Shown here in pieces: positions 21,753 to 31,772 of a DNA stretch of 64,000 bases. The notes below the pieces were generated by a model. That model worked only from the letters and a program-made list of their open reading frames with translations. It searched no databases and was not told the DNA's origin. Each line of letters begins with the position of its first letter. The first letter of the stretch is position 1. Where the stretch lies: the NCBI GenBank assembly GCA_029834535.1, contig JAQMWT010000164.1:33869-97868 (forward strand). The letters are read 5' to 3'. Origin of the DNA: Chrysophaeum taylorii (lineage: Eukaryota; Sar; Pelagophyceae; Pelagomonadales; Pelagomonadaceae). The translations under genes were made by a program, and so were the position numbers.

Positions 21753-23945
21753 CTACTCTGACGTAAAAGCGCGAGCGCGCGGCTTTTTGTTGGTGGTGTG
21801 GGAGGATTCGAGGGCAAGGGCCTTGCGCTTGGCGACGGCGATCGCATCCTCCGGGAAGCCCGCGAGCTTGGCGACCTGGATCCCGAAAGATTCCGAGCAC
21901 GGTCCGGGCCTGACGTCGTACAAAAAAGTAATATCGCCGTCGTTTTCGGCCGTCGCCGCGACGTGCAGGTTCGCGACGTTAGGGTTGTGTTCCGAGAGGT
22001 CCGTGAGCTCGTGGAAGTGCGTGGCAAACAAGGCGACGCAGCCCCGACCCGCGAGGTAGTCGGCGATGGCCCACGCGAGCCCAAAGCCGTCGTAGGTCGA
22101 AGTGCCGCGGCCGAGCTCGTCGACGACGACGAGCGAATTTTTCGTCGCCGTATCTAGAATGGTCGCGGCGTCTAACATCTCGGCCATAAAAGTCGAAACC
22201 CCGCGGTGCAAGTTGTCTCCCGCGCCCACGCGCGCGAGGACGGCATCGAAGATACGGAGGTCGGCGCTCTCCGCGGGCACGAAGCTCCCGATTTGCGCCA
22301 CGACCGCGATCGCCGCGATCGCTCGAATATACGTCGACTTGCCTCCCATGTTCGGTCCGGTGACGATTGTTAGGGTGTGGTTGGAGAAATCGTAGTCGTT
22401 CGCAATGAAGCTCTCAACTTTGGTTTCGACGCACGGGTGCCGCGCCCGGGAGAGCCTACAACACCCCCCGAACCGCGGTCGACAGTAGGGGCCTCCCGTC
22501 CCGAAGACGGCTGCCTGAGCCAGGCTCTGCTCGACGTCGAGGACCGCAACAACCCGGGCCACCGTCTCCAGGACCGGCGCGTAGGTCGCGGCGGTCGCCA
22601 TCAGCTCCTCGGTCAGGGCTTTCGAGTCTTTCGCGTACTCTTGTTTGGCGCGCCGGTAGGCGTCCGTCGCTTTGGTCAGCGTCTCCGAGGTCAAGTAGAC
22701 GCCGTTCTTGAGGTACGACAAAACACAAAACTCCTGAGCTTTCGAGAGTATCGTCTTTTCGTCGACGGGCTTGGGGCTCCGGAACACGAAACCCCGCTGG
22801 GTATCCTTTTCCAACTTGAGCTGCCACTTGGTCTTATCGTCGGGAAGCTGCTTGCGCAGCACGTTCGACGCCCAACTTTGGGCCGCGTCGAAATGGGCTT
22901 CGTCCACCGCGTCCCTCGCCTCGCGCATCGCGTTCGCCGACTCCTGGAGACTCGGGTCGATTTTGGCGTTGAGGAATATTTCCGGCAAAAACGACAGGTC
23001 GAGGGTCGCGACCGCCATCGCGTCGAGCCGTTCCAGCTCGGACGCGGGCTTCCTCAGCTCCTCGGCGTGCGCCGTCAGTCCGGGCAACACCTTCGAGGCG
23101 AACTGGTGAATCTTGTGGAGGTCCACCAAGGTCGCCGCCTTCTTCCGGAGCTTGGTCGCGTACTTGGCAACATCGGGCACGCCGTGGAGCTTCTCCCTGA
23201 TCTCCTCGCGCTCGTCGGCCGCCTCGACCAACGCCTCCACCCGATCCAATCTCTCCTCGATCTTCTTCGCGTCTACCAAAGGGCTCCGGAGCCGCCGTTC
23301 TAGCTCGCGGTGACCCATTGCGGTCTTCGTGTGGTCCAATACCCCCAGAATCGACGTCTCGTCGCCGTCGTCGAAGACGTTCGCGGCGCGCGCGGCCGCC
23401 GAGTCCAATCGCATCGCGTCGTCCGATCGACCCGCGACTAACTCGTATACAACATCCTCCTCCGCCTCGTCGTCGTCGTCGTCTAACAAAAGCCCCGCGG
23501 CCTCCAATGCGCACCCGACGCCCGTCACGGCGGCGTCGCTCTCGACGAGCCGATGGTCGAAGACCCCGCCCATCAGCCGCTCCAACGCCGCCTCGACCGC
23601 GCTTCTTCTCCGCGCCGCGCCCTTCGGCAGCTCCGACGCCTCGCACGACGTCTCGTGGCCCTCCATCATCTCTTCGAACTTGGGGTTCCCGCTCCACCGG
23701 ATTCTCTGGGGACCGAACCGCACCACCAGCCGATCCACGCGAAGCATGCTGCTCGTCTCGTCCTCCAATTCGTACACCACGATCTCCACGCGCTTCCGCA
23801 TCACCACCTCGCCTTCCACCATCTCCTCGACGGTCTCGCCCGACCCCACCCGCACCACGCTCGATCGACCTTTCCCGACACACACCCCGCACACAACATC
23901 GTCCGACGCGGCCTCCGTCCTTCTCGTCGTTTTTCTTGCTGCCAT
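21753..23945 (-). CDS. MSH2: DNA mismatch repair protein MSH2, lacking the N-terminal mismatch-binding domain
   Basis: Partner of MSH6/MSH3 in recognising DNA mismatches. The 730-aa product has a connector-like N-terminus, the lever/clamp region and the ABC-type ATPase: Walker A TGPNMGGKST at 529-538, VSTFMAEML, Walker B/signature VDELGRGTSTYDGFGLAWAI, and ATHFHEL. MSH2-specific wording includes IGSFVPAESA, ARVGAGDNLHRGVSTFM and SESFGIQVAKLAGFP. It is about 200 aa shorter than usual MSH2 and begins inside the region matching domain II. The upstream frame soon meets a stop (TAA), so domain I is absent from this ORF. Either it is truly short or an upstream exon is missing from my reading. Confidence 0.93.
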   Translation of the reverse strand: MAARKTTRRTEAASDDVVCGVCVGKGRSSVVRVGSGETVEEMVEGEVVMRKRVEIVVYELEDETSSMLRVDRLVVRFGPQRIRWSGNPKFEEMMEGHETSCEASELPKGAARRRSAVEAALERLMGGVFDHRLVESDAAVTGVGCALEAAGLLLDDDDDEAEEDVVYELVAGRSDDAMRLDSAAARAANVFDDGDETSILGVLDHTKTAMGHRELERRLRSPLVDAKKIEERLDRVEALVEAADEREEIREKLHGVPDVAKYATKLRKKAATLVDLHKIHQFASKVLPGLTAHAEELRKPASELERLDAMAVATLDLSFLPEIFLNAKIDPSLQESANAMREARDAVDEAHFDAAQSWASNVLRKQLPDDKTKWQLKLEKDTQRGFVFRSPKPVDEKTILSKAQEFCVLSYLKNGVYLTSETLTKATDAYRRAKQEYAKDSKALTEELMATAATYAPVLETVARVVAVLDVEQSLAQAAVFGTGGPYCRPRFGGCCRLSRARHPCVETKVESFIANDYDFSNHTLTIVTGPNMGGKSTYIRAIAAIAVVAQIGSFVPAESADLRIFDAVLARVGAGDNLHRGVSTFMAEMLDAATILDTATKNSLVVVDELGRGTSTYDGFGLAWAIADYLAGRGCVALFATHFHELTDLSEHNPNVANLHVAATAENDGDITFLYDVRPGPCSESFGIQVAKLAGFPEDAIAVAKRKALALESSHTTNKKPRARAFTSE

Positions 23946-24788
23946 TTTTGAAACTGGTCTTACTTATTACGGTTATTAGGAGGAGCCTTTTTAAAGGTCG
24001 ACGACCGCGCGCCCTACCTAACCTCCCTCTTCATACTACTACTACATACAATCCCCCCGCTTTTTTCCTAGTCATAGTTGTGTCGTCATGCATCATCAGC
24101 CGCTCTCATCAACAACAACAACAACAACAACAACAACATCCTGATGCTATGATACCCCCCACTATCGTACGCCATCATGCGAAGGGAGGGGCCTCTTCAC
24201 GCCTGGTGCAAGCTAGCTCGCCTTACCACGTTTCTCAGTGTACCAACTGCTGCTTTTCACGGAGTTATTATCCCCAAGTGTGAGCTGTGGATGGAAAGAA
24301 ATCCTCCCAATTTTTTCTTCAGAGGATGATATGTCCGTTGCTGCAGCATATGGACAGTTGCTGTAAAAAAAAAGACGGACCAAAACAGTGGTGCGCCAGC
24401 CACACCGCAGGAGATGATTGTGTACTCCTCCTCGGAAACTTGCTGCTCGGCACTAATAAGTACCCTTCCCGAATAACAAAGGTGTTGTGTTGCTGCCAGT
24501 GAACACTTCTGCTCTTGACGTGTACGACAAAGCTCGACGACTCGATTCGTTCAAAGCTACCCGTTGCCAACGAGGAGGTCCCCGCGAAATTGGCGGCGGC
24601 TCGCCGTCCAGTAAAAAAGGAAGGAAGGAAGACTCCGCGTCTTCATTAACATTTGACGCCGCAGTAGCGAGCCCTGTCTTCGAGGGAAACGCGGTGCTCC
24701 GAGCACCTCGAGCAGAGTCGGAGTCGGGGGTACTTAAGGCCGCACGCGACGCGCGTATCGAGTCTAATGTCCGCGGGCCACCGAACTA
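23946..24788. other. Intergenic region with CAA microsatellite
   Basis: An AACAAC run lies at 24110-24137. No supported gene; open frames here have poor composition. Confidence 0.5.
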
Positions 24789-25210
24789 TCAACGGACCAC
24801 ATCGTGCGAACTCGGGTTTTCTCGGAATGGTTTTCCTCGGAGCTGGCTAACGGGAAGTAACGGCCGCCGAACATCCAGGATCCGCCGTAGGGCGATGGCC
24901 CGCGACTCGATGCCGTGGTTTTGGCCATTTTCAGGAAAGGAAAGGAAAGGTTGCCCGAGAATGAATCGCCGCCAGAAACCGCTGGTCGATTCCGGAACTA
25001 CGACGCACGGAAGGTTGACCTCGAGCGCCTTTCCTTCGATGTCGAACAAGGTGATTTTGACGTCGCGAGCGAGCTTGAGCTCGTCGAGAGGACATTGAAG
25101 GTCGCGCGCAGCGGTAAGACGGAAATCTCGAGTTCTTCGGCTAAATCAGGCGTCATAATCTCGGCGGCGCAATTGTTGCCAACGAACAGGCGCACTATTT
25201 TCTGGCCCCT
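24789..25210 (-). pseudogene. Decayed retropepsin (aspartic protease) fragment of a retroelement
   Basis: On the minus strand one frame reads LFVGNNCAAEIMTPDLAEEL, LPLRATFNVL, and a shifted frame continues VKITLFDIEGKALEVNLP, CVVVPE, FILGQPFLSF. This order (active-site loop, flap region, conserved I-L-G-x-P/D-F/W-L strand) matches retroviral-type aspartic proteases found in LTR retrotransposons. The catalytic Asp-Thr/Ser-Gly looks lost (GNN), and at least one frameshift separates the two parts. No reverse transcriptase follows. Confidence 0.5.
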
Positions 25211-25317
25211 GCACTAGCCCCTCGAAGTTCATCCGGAGAGACGACCGACCTCATGCTGGTGAAAAAACTTGTTGAGGGTTTACGGTGGTGACCAAAGTTA
25301 TGACTTTTTCGTAATAA

Positions 25318-26366
25318 TCCTAACTACTAATCGACAGATGTTTGTCTGTTTGTCCCTCGATTTAGGGTAAGGATCAGGTAGGCGCGAGAGTAAGGATCAG
25401 GTAGGCGCGAGAGCCAGACAGTGATCCTCCAAGCCGTCTACGGCGACCTCGCAGACTATTTCCACGACCCGCGGCGGCTCTTTCAGCGCGCCATTCTCAC
25501 GCCCCGTCGAAACGATGTTGTCGATGCTGACAACGCGCGCATGACCGCGGCCTTTTTTTCCCGGAGACGAGGCGTCGGAGTTCTTTTCGGCTGACTAGGT
25601 TGGGTCGGAAGACGACGCCTCGCTCTTTACCTCGGCCTTTTTTTCCCGGAGACGAGGCGTCGGAGTTCTTTTCGGCTGACTAGGTTTTGTCGGAAGACGA
25701 CGCCTCGCAACCTCGACCCGTCGCACGGCCACTGCAACGGTACCAGATACATGATCGATCGTGTCGTTGTCACCGAGGCTCCTCCAACCTGTATCCCTTA
25801 AGGCCCGCCGACGCCAAACGATCACCAAGAGCCAGGGCCAGACGCCCCGCGAGGTCGGCGTCCTCTTGGCGAAGCCCGTCTTCTGCCACGTCCAGCTCCA
25901 CGTGGCTCTCTGTCTATCGGCAACCCCGAGGATATCCTCTTCTGAGTCGACGACTCCACCCTACCCCACACGTGCTGCGCAATACCGATAAGCCCCCTCC
26001 CGGCGTCTACACGCGCACTTTAGGTTAACTTACTGGGACCAGGCGAACTTACTGGGGTTTGAGATTGGGACTAGGTGAACTTAGTGACCAGGTGAACTTA
26101 CTGGGACCAAGTGAACTTACTGGGGTTTTTAGAGTGAACGCAAAGGCTAGCGGCGTGTACGGATCAAAGCGGCTTAGATTGGCGGAGGTGAGAGCGACGA
26201 GCTCGAAGGAGAGTGGGGTGAGTGGGTGTGAGCACGAGTGGGCTTACAGTGTAAGTTACACCGAACTTACTAGGGTTAGAGATTGGGACTAGGTGAACTT
26301 ACTGGGACCAGGTGAACTTACTGGGGTTAGAGATTGGGACTAGGTGAACTTACTGGCCTGCACTTG
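25318..26366 (+). mobile_element. Helitron-like element, copy 5
   Basis: An isolated copy between A (25317) and T (26367), with full 5' TCCTAACTACTAATCGACAG and 3' CCTGCACTTG ends. It carries an internal rearrangement: the GCCTTTTTTTCCCGGAGACG segment is duplicated near 25550-25690. The helicase remnant reads TITKSQGQTPREVGVLL near its end. It lies 64 bp before the Roco-like gene start, so its subterminal units form part of that gene's upstream region. Confidence 0.85.
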
Positions 26367-26430
26367 TAATAATAATAATAACCACCCACCCTCGCCTGAT
26401 TATTTATTTTTTCTCTTGGAGAAAAAAAAA

Positions 26431-29400
26431 ATGGGGGCAGGCTCGAGCTCGAGCGAGGTGGTGCTGTCTGATGAAGAGGCCGCGGTCTGGCGGCGCGAAC
26501 GCGATCGGATTTTGGTGTCGAGCAAGAGCGTGAGTTTGGGGGCGACGCTGAAGGATGACGGGGTTTACCACTTCGAGGGGCTGAACGAGGACGAGGTAAA
26601 GCGCGTTCGCGACGAACACGTGATTGCCCTCGCGCGGGATGTGGAGCGCGTGAACCTCGCGCTGTGCGAGGGCGTGACGGACGCGGCGATCGTGGCGGTG
26701 GCCGAGGCGTGCCCGGGACTGCGGGGGCTGAGCGTGGCGGGGTGCGAGCGCGTCTCGGATAAAGGACTGGAAGCCATCGCGGGCGGGTGCGAGGGCCTCG
26801 AGGAGCTGAACGTGGCGGGGTGCGTCGAGGTGACCGACGCCGGGATCCTGGCGATCGCCGTCGGGTGCACGTCGCTCGAAAAGCTGAACGTGCGCGGGTG
26901 CGAGACCGGGGACGCGGGCTTGGAGGCGATCGCGTCGAGGTGCCCTCTCTTGTCTCAGCTCGACGCGTCCAACTGCGAGGAGGTAAGCGACGCGGGGCTC
27001 CTGGCCGTCGCGACGGGGTGCCCGATGTTGAAAAAGCTGGTGGTCTGGGGGTCGGAGCGGGTCACCGAAGAGGCCATCACCGGAATCGCGGCGGGGTGTC
27101 CGTTCTTGTCGCACTTGACGTTGGCGGGGTTGGCGTCGGCGGACGCGGCGCTCGAAGCCGTCGCGACGCGGTGCCCCAAGCTCGCGTCCCTGGTGGCGTG
27201 CGCCTGCCGCGTCCGCAAGCTTCCCGAGTTCGACCGGCTTCCAGAATTGAAGATTTTGGATCTCAGACACAACGATATCAAAACGTTGCCGCGATCGATT
27301 TCTCGTCTCGAGCTGGACGCGTTTCGCGTAGACCATAATCCCCTTCTCGAACGACCGCCGCCCGAAATTGCCGGGGACCTCGCGGCTGTCGGGCGGTACT
27401 ATTCTTCGGAAGGCAATATCGTCGAGATGCCGTTGACGACGGTGGTGTTGCTCGGCTCCTCGGACGATCGGCAGCACCTCCCGTCGTCGCGATCTTTCGA
27501 GGGGTGCGCGGTCCACGACGCGCGCGGGCCGCACGGCGGTCACGCGCCCTGTTTCTCGCCGTCGGCCGTGTATGTTGTTTCCGATCCTGATCCTATCGAG
27601 TACCTCGCGCTCGTCGACGCGCGGGCGCCGGGAGCGTTGGCGTTCGTGGTGACCGCGCGGGACGACGCGGACCTCGATTTCGTCGAGCTGGGCGAGTGGC
27701 GAGATCTCGCGGGCGAGCGATGGCGCGTCGATCCGAGCAAGCTCAAGACGCTCAGGGTGGAAATCGTGCATTTTGGAAATCTGGTTGAGAAGATTCCGAA
27801 GCGTAGCGTTTGGCTTCCGAAATCGTGGGCCGACGCCTGGAAAGGTCTCGGGACGGAACCGTACCGATCTCTCGTCGAGTCGGACGCTCTCGACCTCCTC
27901 GAAAAACGCGGCGGCGTTTTCGTAGCTGCGGGCCTCGTCTTCCTCGATACCGCGCTTGTTATGGAGAGCCTGCGATTGCTCGCGACGGCCCCGTTGGACG
28001 ACTACGATCTCGGGGACGACGTCCCGAAGCGCGCGCGAGAGGACCTCGAGGACGGCGTGGCGGCGTTGAGCGAGAAGGGCGAGCTCGTCACGGGCGCCGC
28101 TCTGGCCGTCTTGTGGAAATCGATCGACCCAGCTCACTACCCCGCGCTCCTCGACGCTGCGATATCCCTCGGCGTCGTCTTCGGACCAAAGCCCTACGTC
28201 CTCTTTCGCCTTCCCGTCGCCGCGCCCGTAGACTCGGACTCCGACGACCAAGGCCAGGGCCGCCGCTTGGACCTCGTGGCCGACTTTGGCGGCGGCGGCC
28301 CTCGTTGTCCTCGGGCTCTCGTGGAAAAATTCGCCGCTTGGGCGCACGACCTCGGGACGCCAATCGCCGCGTGGCGCCAAGGCGCTCTCGTCGTCTCCCA
28401 GAAGTGTAGGGTCAGAGTCTCCCGGAGCCGGCACCGCCTCGTGGTCAGCGTCAGGCCCGACGCCAAGCGCGAGGCCTCGGCCTGGGCGATCCTCGACGCC
28501 AGCGTCGCGGCTCTCGGCGACATCTCGACTCGCTGGTTTCCGGGCGTCGAATACGAGTGCTTTCTCGTCTGTCCCAACTGCCTTTCTCACCTCTTTGGCT
28601 GGGATGCCGTCGAAGCCACCGAGTACTGCCCGAAATGCGGCGATCGCGTCGAAATCAAAAGAACGGATCCGGCTCCCTTTTTTTCGAAGAAAAAGCCAAA
28701 CAAACAGCTCATTCTCCGACAGCTCGCCAATCTCGCGGGCCGCGTCGCGACGCGCAGACGTCGCCTCGTCGACCACAAACACTACCCGTCCCTCTTCTTC
28801 TTGCTCTCTTCTTCTTCTGAACAAGAAGAAAACGAAGAAGAAGCTTCTTCTTCTTCTTCGAAATTTACGGTGGTATTTGTGTGCGAAAGGAGTCGTCGCT
28901 GCGTGCCCTACGCCGACCAAAACGGCTTCGACTTCCACGTCGAGGACCTTGCCGCCTTCTGGGCTCGCTACGGCGCCATTATCAAGCTCGCCGCGGCCTT
29001 CCTGACCACCTCTCCCCCCGAGGACGACGACCGGTGCGTTCCCGCGAGACTACGCGACGACGTCTCATCCAAGTCGGGGGACATCATCCGAGACTACGCG
29101 CGCCGAATCGGCGGCGACATCGACGACGCGATCAACATCAAGCCGGCAGACGGTCTCGACGGCATCGAAGCCCTCGACGACGCCAGAAAGGCCACGCTCC
29201 ACAGACTCGGCCAAGCCTCGTACCGCGCCTTTGGCGCCTTCCTCGAGTCGGTCGGCTTTGACCTCAAATGCCTCCCGATGCGTCTCGTCCCCGACGACGA
29301 CGACGGGAAGCTCATCTGGGTTGACGCCCGCGAACAACAACAACAACAACAACAACAACAAACGAAGAGACGCGACGACCACCAGAAGGACGACGACCAC

Positions 29401-29574
29401 CAGAAGGACGACGAAAACTCGCGCGCGATGGTCGTCGCGCGCGCCAGAATGCTCCAGCCCACCCTCGTCCCCCACGAAGAGACCAAGTCCGACCTCGCCG
29501 ACGCCCGCACCTTTGCGGCCTGGTGTGCGGCTCTCCCTTCGCTCTGTGCTGATGACCACTGTACCCTCCTCTAG
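26431..29574 (+). CDS. LRR-Roco-like protein with degenerate GTPase domain and zinc ribbon
   Basis: ATG 26431 follows a poly-A stretch and gives MGAGSSSS, a plausible N-myristoylation signal (inference). About 60-300: leucine-rich repeats of the AMN1/F-box type (VTDAGILAIAVGCTSLEKLN pattern), then two canonical LRRs (LPELKILDLRHNDIKTLP). About 334 on: a Roc-like strand TTVVLLGSSDD where the P-loop GxxxxGK(S/T) should be, but the Lys and Gly are missing. About 455 on: a COR-like start (VWLPKSWADAWK). A zinc ribbon CPNC...CPKC follows at about 714-738. The C-terminus holds Glu/Ser and poly-Gln tracts from in-frame GAA and CAA microsatellites. Roco proteins are GTPase scaffolds; this one probably cannot bind GTP in the normal way. 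Total 1,047 aa. Confidence 0.72.
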   Translation: MGAGSSSSEVVLSDEEAAVWRRERDRILVSSKSVSLGATLKDDGVYHFEGLNEDEVKRVRDEHVIALARDVERVNLALCEGVTDAAIVAVAEACPGLRGLSVAGCERVSDKGLEAIAGGCEGLEELNVAGCVEVTDAGILAIAVGCTSLEKLNVRGCETGDAGLEAIASRCPLLSQLDASNCEEVSDAGLLAVATGCPMLKKLVVWGSERVTEEAITGIAAGCPFLSHLTLAGLASADAALEAVATRCPKLASLVACACRVRKLPEFDRLPELKILDLRHNDIKTLPRSISRLELDAFRVDHNPLLERPPPEIAGDLAAVGRYYSSEGNIVEMPLTTVVLLGSSDDRQHLPSSRSFEGCAVHDARGPHGGHAPCFSPSAVYVVSDPDPIEYLALVDARAPGALAFVVTARDDADLDFVELGEWRDLAGERWRVDPSKLKTLRVEIVHFGNLVEKIPKRSVWLPKSWADAWKGLGTEPYRSLVESDALDLLEKRGGVFVAAGLVFLDTALVMESLRLLATAPLDDYDLGDDVPKRAREDLEDGVAALSEKGELVTGAALAVLWKSIDPAHYPALLDAAISLGVVFGPKPYVLFRLPVAAPVDSDSDDQGQGRRLDLVADFGGGGPRCPRALVEKFAAWAHDLGTPIAAWRQGALVVSQKCRVRVSRSRHRLVVSVRPDAKREASAWAILDASVAALGDISTRWFPGVEYECFLVCPNCLSHLFGWDAVEATEYCPKCGDRVEIKRTDPAPFFSKKKPNKQLILRQLANLAGRVATRRRRLVDHKHYPSLFFLLSSSSEQEENEEEASSSSSKFTVVFVCERSRRCVPYADQNGFDFHVEDLAAFWARYGAIIKLAAAFLTTSPPEDDDRCVPARLRDDVSSKSGDIIRDYARRIGGDIDDAINIKPADGLDGIEALDDARKATLHRLGQASYRAFGAFLESVGFDLKCLPMRLVPDDDDGKLIWVDAREQQQQQQQQQTKRRDDHQKDDDHQKDDENSRAMVVARARMLQPTLVPHEETKSDLADARTFAAWCAALPSLCADDHCTLL

Positions 29575-29603
29575 TTATTTTTCGAGGGTAAGAATAATAA
29601 GTG

Positions 29604-31760
29604 ATGTTGTTTCGGGCAAGGACGACAACGCTCTTGGTCTTCTTCTTCTTGACGCAGAGAGCGGCGTGGTGCGGTGTTGTTGTGCACCCCCTCGTCGCAA
29701 AGGAATCGCGCGAGTTTGAGCTGTGCGTGGACGACATCGTGGTGGGAAAGACCCGGCAGAGCGTGCGGTGGGTCCCCGGCGAGGAAACAGGAGAAGCTGC
29801 TGCGCTGCGCGTAATAAAAACGAAGGACGAGGCGATCGGCGCCTTCCTCGAACACCGCGTGTCTCTCGCGATGATGATCCGGCGGGAGTTCCGGTTTGCG
29901 GCGCGCGAGCTTCTTTTCGAGCCGCGAGTGTTCTTCACGTCGTTGTCGTGCGGCGTCGACTCGGCGCTGGACCGGATCGGCTCGTGGCTCTTAGTCGACG
30001 GAAACACCTTCAACCCGTGGCGCGAGTCCGACTGGGAATATTTCTTCGAGGATCGCCCCATCAAGGCAGCGGGCCTCGCCTGCGACGCGACGCGTTTTTT
30101 GGCGGATAACGGCCGCTTGGGCGATTTCGCGACGGCCCTGGCGAAACGACTCGACGGTTCCCTCGAAATCCACGCCCCACACGACCTCCCGCTTCTCGAC
30201 GAATTTTTCGAGCCCGGCGATTTTGAGGAGGAGGCTTCCCCCGTGGACAACGACTGCGAGCTGGCGTTGAGGTACCGCGCGTCTTCTTCTTCTTCTTCTT
30301 CCTCCTCGAAAGAAACGAGGGCGCTGGCGATCAACTTGCGGAGAAGACCGGACCGGTGGGCGATGCTCCTCGAGAACGCCAAACGCGCCGGGGTTTTGGA
30401 GGTGTCGCGGGTGGAGGCCGTGGACGGCGAGGCGCTCGACCTCGGCGCTCCCGAGGTGGCGCGGATCTTCAACTTGTCGAGCTGGCACTACGGCAAGGCT
30501 CGGAACTCGCACCAGGACCACGGTTATCGGTCGGGGGTGGTCGCCTGCGCAATGTCGCACCTCGAGGCCTGGCGCCAGATTGCTACTTTCTCGGAAGAAT
30601 CGCCGTACTCTGCGCGCTTGGTCTTGGAAGACGACGCGGTCTTCGCGCCGGACTTTAAGGAACGGTTTGGTCGTTTACTAAAGGAAAAACTCGACCGCGA
30701 CTCGACCTGGGATCTCGTCTTCTTGGGCGTCCTGGACGACCGCGATCTCTACGGCGACTACGTCGTGTATCCGGGGGTTAAGCGGTTTACCGCCCGACCG
30801 CGGACCTTTGGGGCTGGGGCCTTTGCCTACCTCCTGCGACCGCGGACGGCGCGGCGACTTCTCCAGGAGGCCCTAACTTGGGGGATCCAGCAGCCGATCG
30901 ACTGGTGGCTCGTCGACCGGTTCGACACCCTCGTCGCGTACAAGGCAGACCCCCCGCTCGCCGCATCACCCGAGGGTAAGGGTCGAGACTCGGACAACGA
31001 CCAAATCTACGACCAAACCCGTCTTCTTCTCGAAAACACCTTTTCTACCGACGACAACAACAACAACAACAACCACCACCAAAAGGGAAGAAGAAGAAGA
31101 AGAAGAAGAAGCTTCGTGCGGAGGTTTCGCGTCGTCGACCCCGAACCCGGGGCCGCCGTGCCCGCGGGGGAAGACCTCAACCTCCAACTCGAGCTTGTCG
31201 TGGATGGGCGGGTCGACGTTTTCATGCTGAGGCACGCCCTGGCGAGAATTTGCGTCAAAAAAGTCGCCGGCGGTAAGAATTTCCAAGCCGCCGCCGCCGC
31301 CGCCAAATGCGCGCCCCTTTCAGCCCGCCGCGCCACCGTCCCGGGGGCATGGCTCCTCGAGGAGGGCTGGATCAAGCTCGAGACCGCGCTCGTCGACTAC
31401 GACGGCACGCCCTTAACAACAACAACAACAACAACAGACCCCGACGCCCTCTTCGTCGAGGCGGTCTATTGGGATAAACAACCAGGAAAACGACGCCGCC
31501 CCGGCGAGGAGGAGGAGGAGGAGGAGGAGGAAGTGTCGTCGTTTTCTTCTTTTTTCCCCAAAAAGGGGAAAGGAAAAAAGGCCTCCCACGCCCTCGACCT
31601 CGTCGTCGACGGCGAGCCGAGGCAGCTTACGTGCTGGGCTCGGTCCCTGTACGCGTGCGTCCGGGACTTTTGCCGCGGAATCGTCCAGCCGGAAGGTCTG
31701 GAGTGCATGGCCCGGGTCGCGGCCGCGTTCGCCGGCGCCTTCTTCTCAACCACAACTTAA
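29604..31760 (+). CDS. GT25-family glycosyltransferase, secreted or Golgi
   Basis: ATG 29604 starts a signal sequence (MLFRARTTTLLVFFFL). The first 230 residues are unassigned. From about 240 comes a GT25 domain (the family of collagen beta-galactosyltransferases and bacterial LPS glycosyltransferases): ALAINLRRRPDRW, SHLEAW, VLEDDAVF with acidic Asp343-Asp344, FGAGAFAYLLRPRTARRLL and PIDWWLVDRF. The C-terminal ~270 aa contain Asn, Arg, Thr and Glu runs translated from AAC, AGA, ACA and GAG microsatellites, so that part may be disordered. Acceptor unknown. The gene is 29 bp downstream of the Roco-like stop and converges on the MFS gene with about 12 bp between them. Confidence 0.82.
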   Translation: MLFRARTTTLLVFFFLTQRAAWCGVVVHPLVAKESREFELCVDDIVVGKTRQSVRWVPGEETGEAAALRVIKTKDEAIGAFLEHRVSLAMMIRREFRFAARELLFEPRVFFTSLSCGVDSALDRIGSWLLVDGNTFNPWRESDWEYFFEDRPIKAAGLACDATRFLADNGRLGDFATALAKRLDGSLEIHAPHDLPLLDEFFEPGDFEEEASPVDNDCELALRYRASSSSSSSSSKETRALAINLRRRPDRWAMLLENAKRAGVLEVSRVEAVDGEALDLGAPEVARIFNLSSWHYGKARNSHQDHGYRSGVVACAMSHLEAWRQIATFSEESPYSARLVLEDDAVFAPDFKERFGRLLKEKLDRDSTWDLVFLGVLDDRDLYGDYVVYPGVKRFTARPRTFGAGAFAYLLRPRTARRLLQEALTWGIQQPIDWWLVDRFDTLVAYKADPPLAASPEGKGRDSDNDQIYDQTRLLLENTFSTDDNNNNNNHHQKGRRRRRRRSFVRRFRVVDPEPGAAVPAGEDLNLQLELVVDGRVDVFMLRHALARICVKKVAGGKNFQAAAAAAKCAPLSARRATVPGAWLLEEGWIKLETALVDYDGTPLTTTTTTTDPDALFVEAVYWDKQPGKRRRPGEEEEEEEEEVSSFSSFFPKKGKGKKASHALDLVVDGEPRQLTCWARSLYACVRDFCRGIVQPEGLECMARVAAAFAGAFFSTTT

Positions 31761-31772
31761 AATAGTAGATCA

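Noticed and set aside
24487-25098. 203-codon plus-strand open frame
   Set aside because: Low-quality composition and it overlaps the minus-strand retropepsin relic, which explains the region better.
26404-28938. 844-codon minus-strand open frame opposite the Roco-like gene
   Set aside because: Antisense of high-GC coding sequence; Arg-rich translation without domains, while the plus strand shows clear LRRs.
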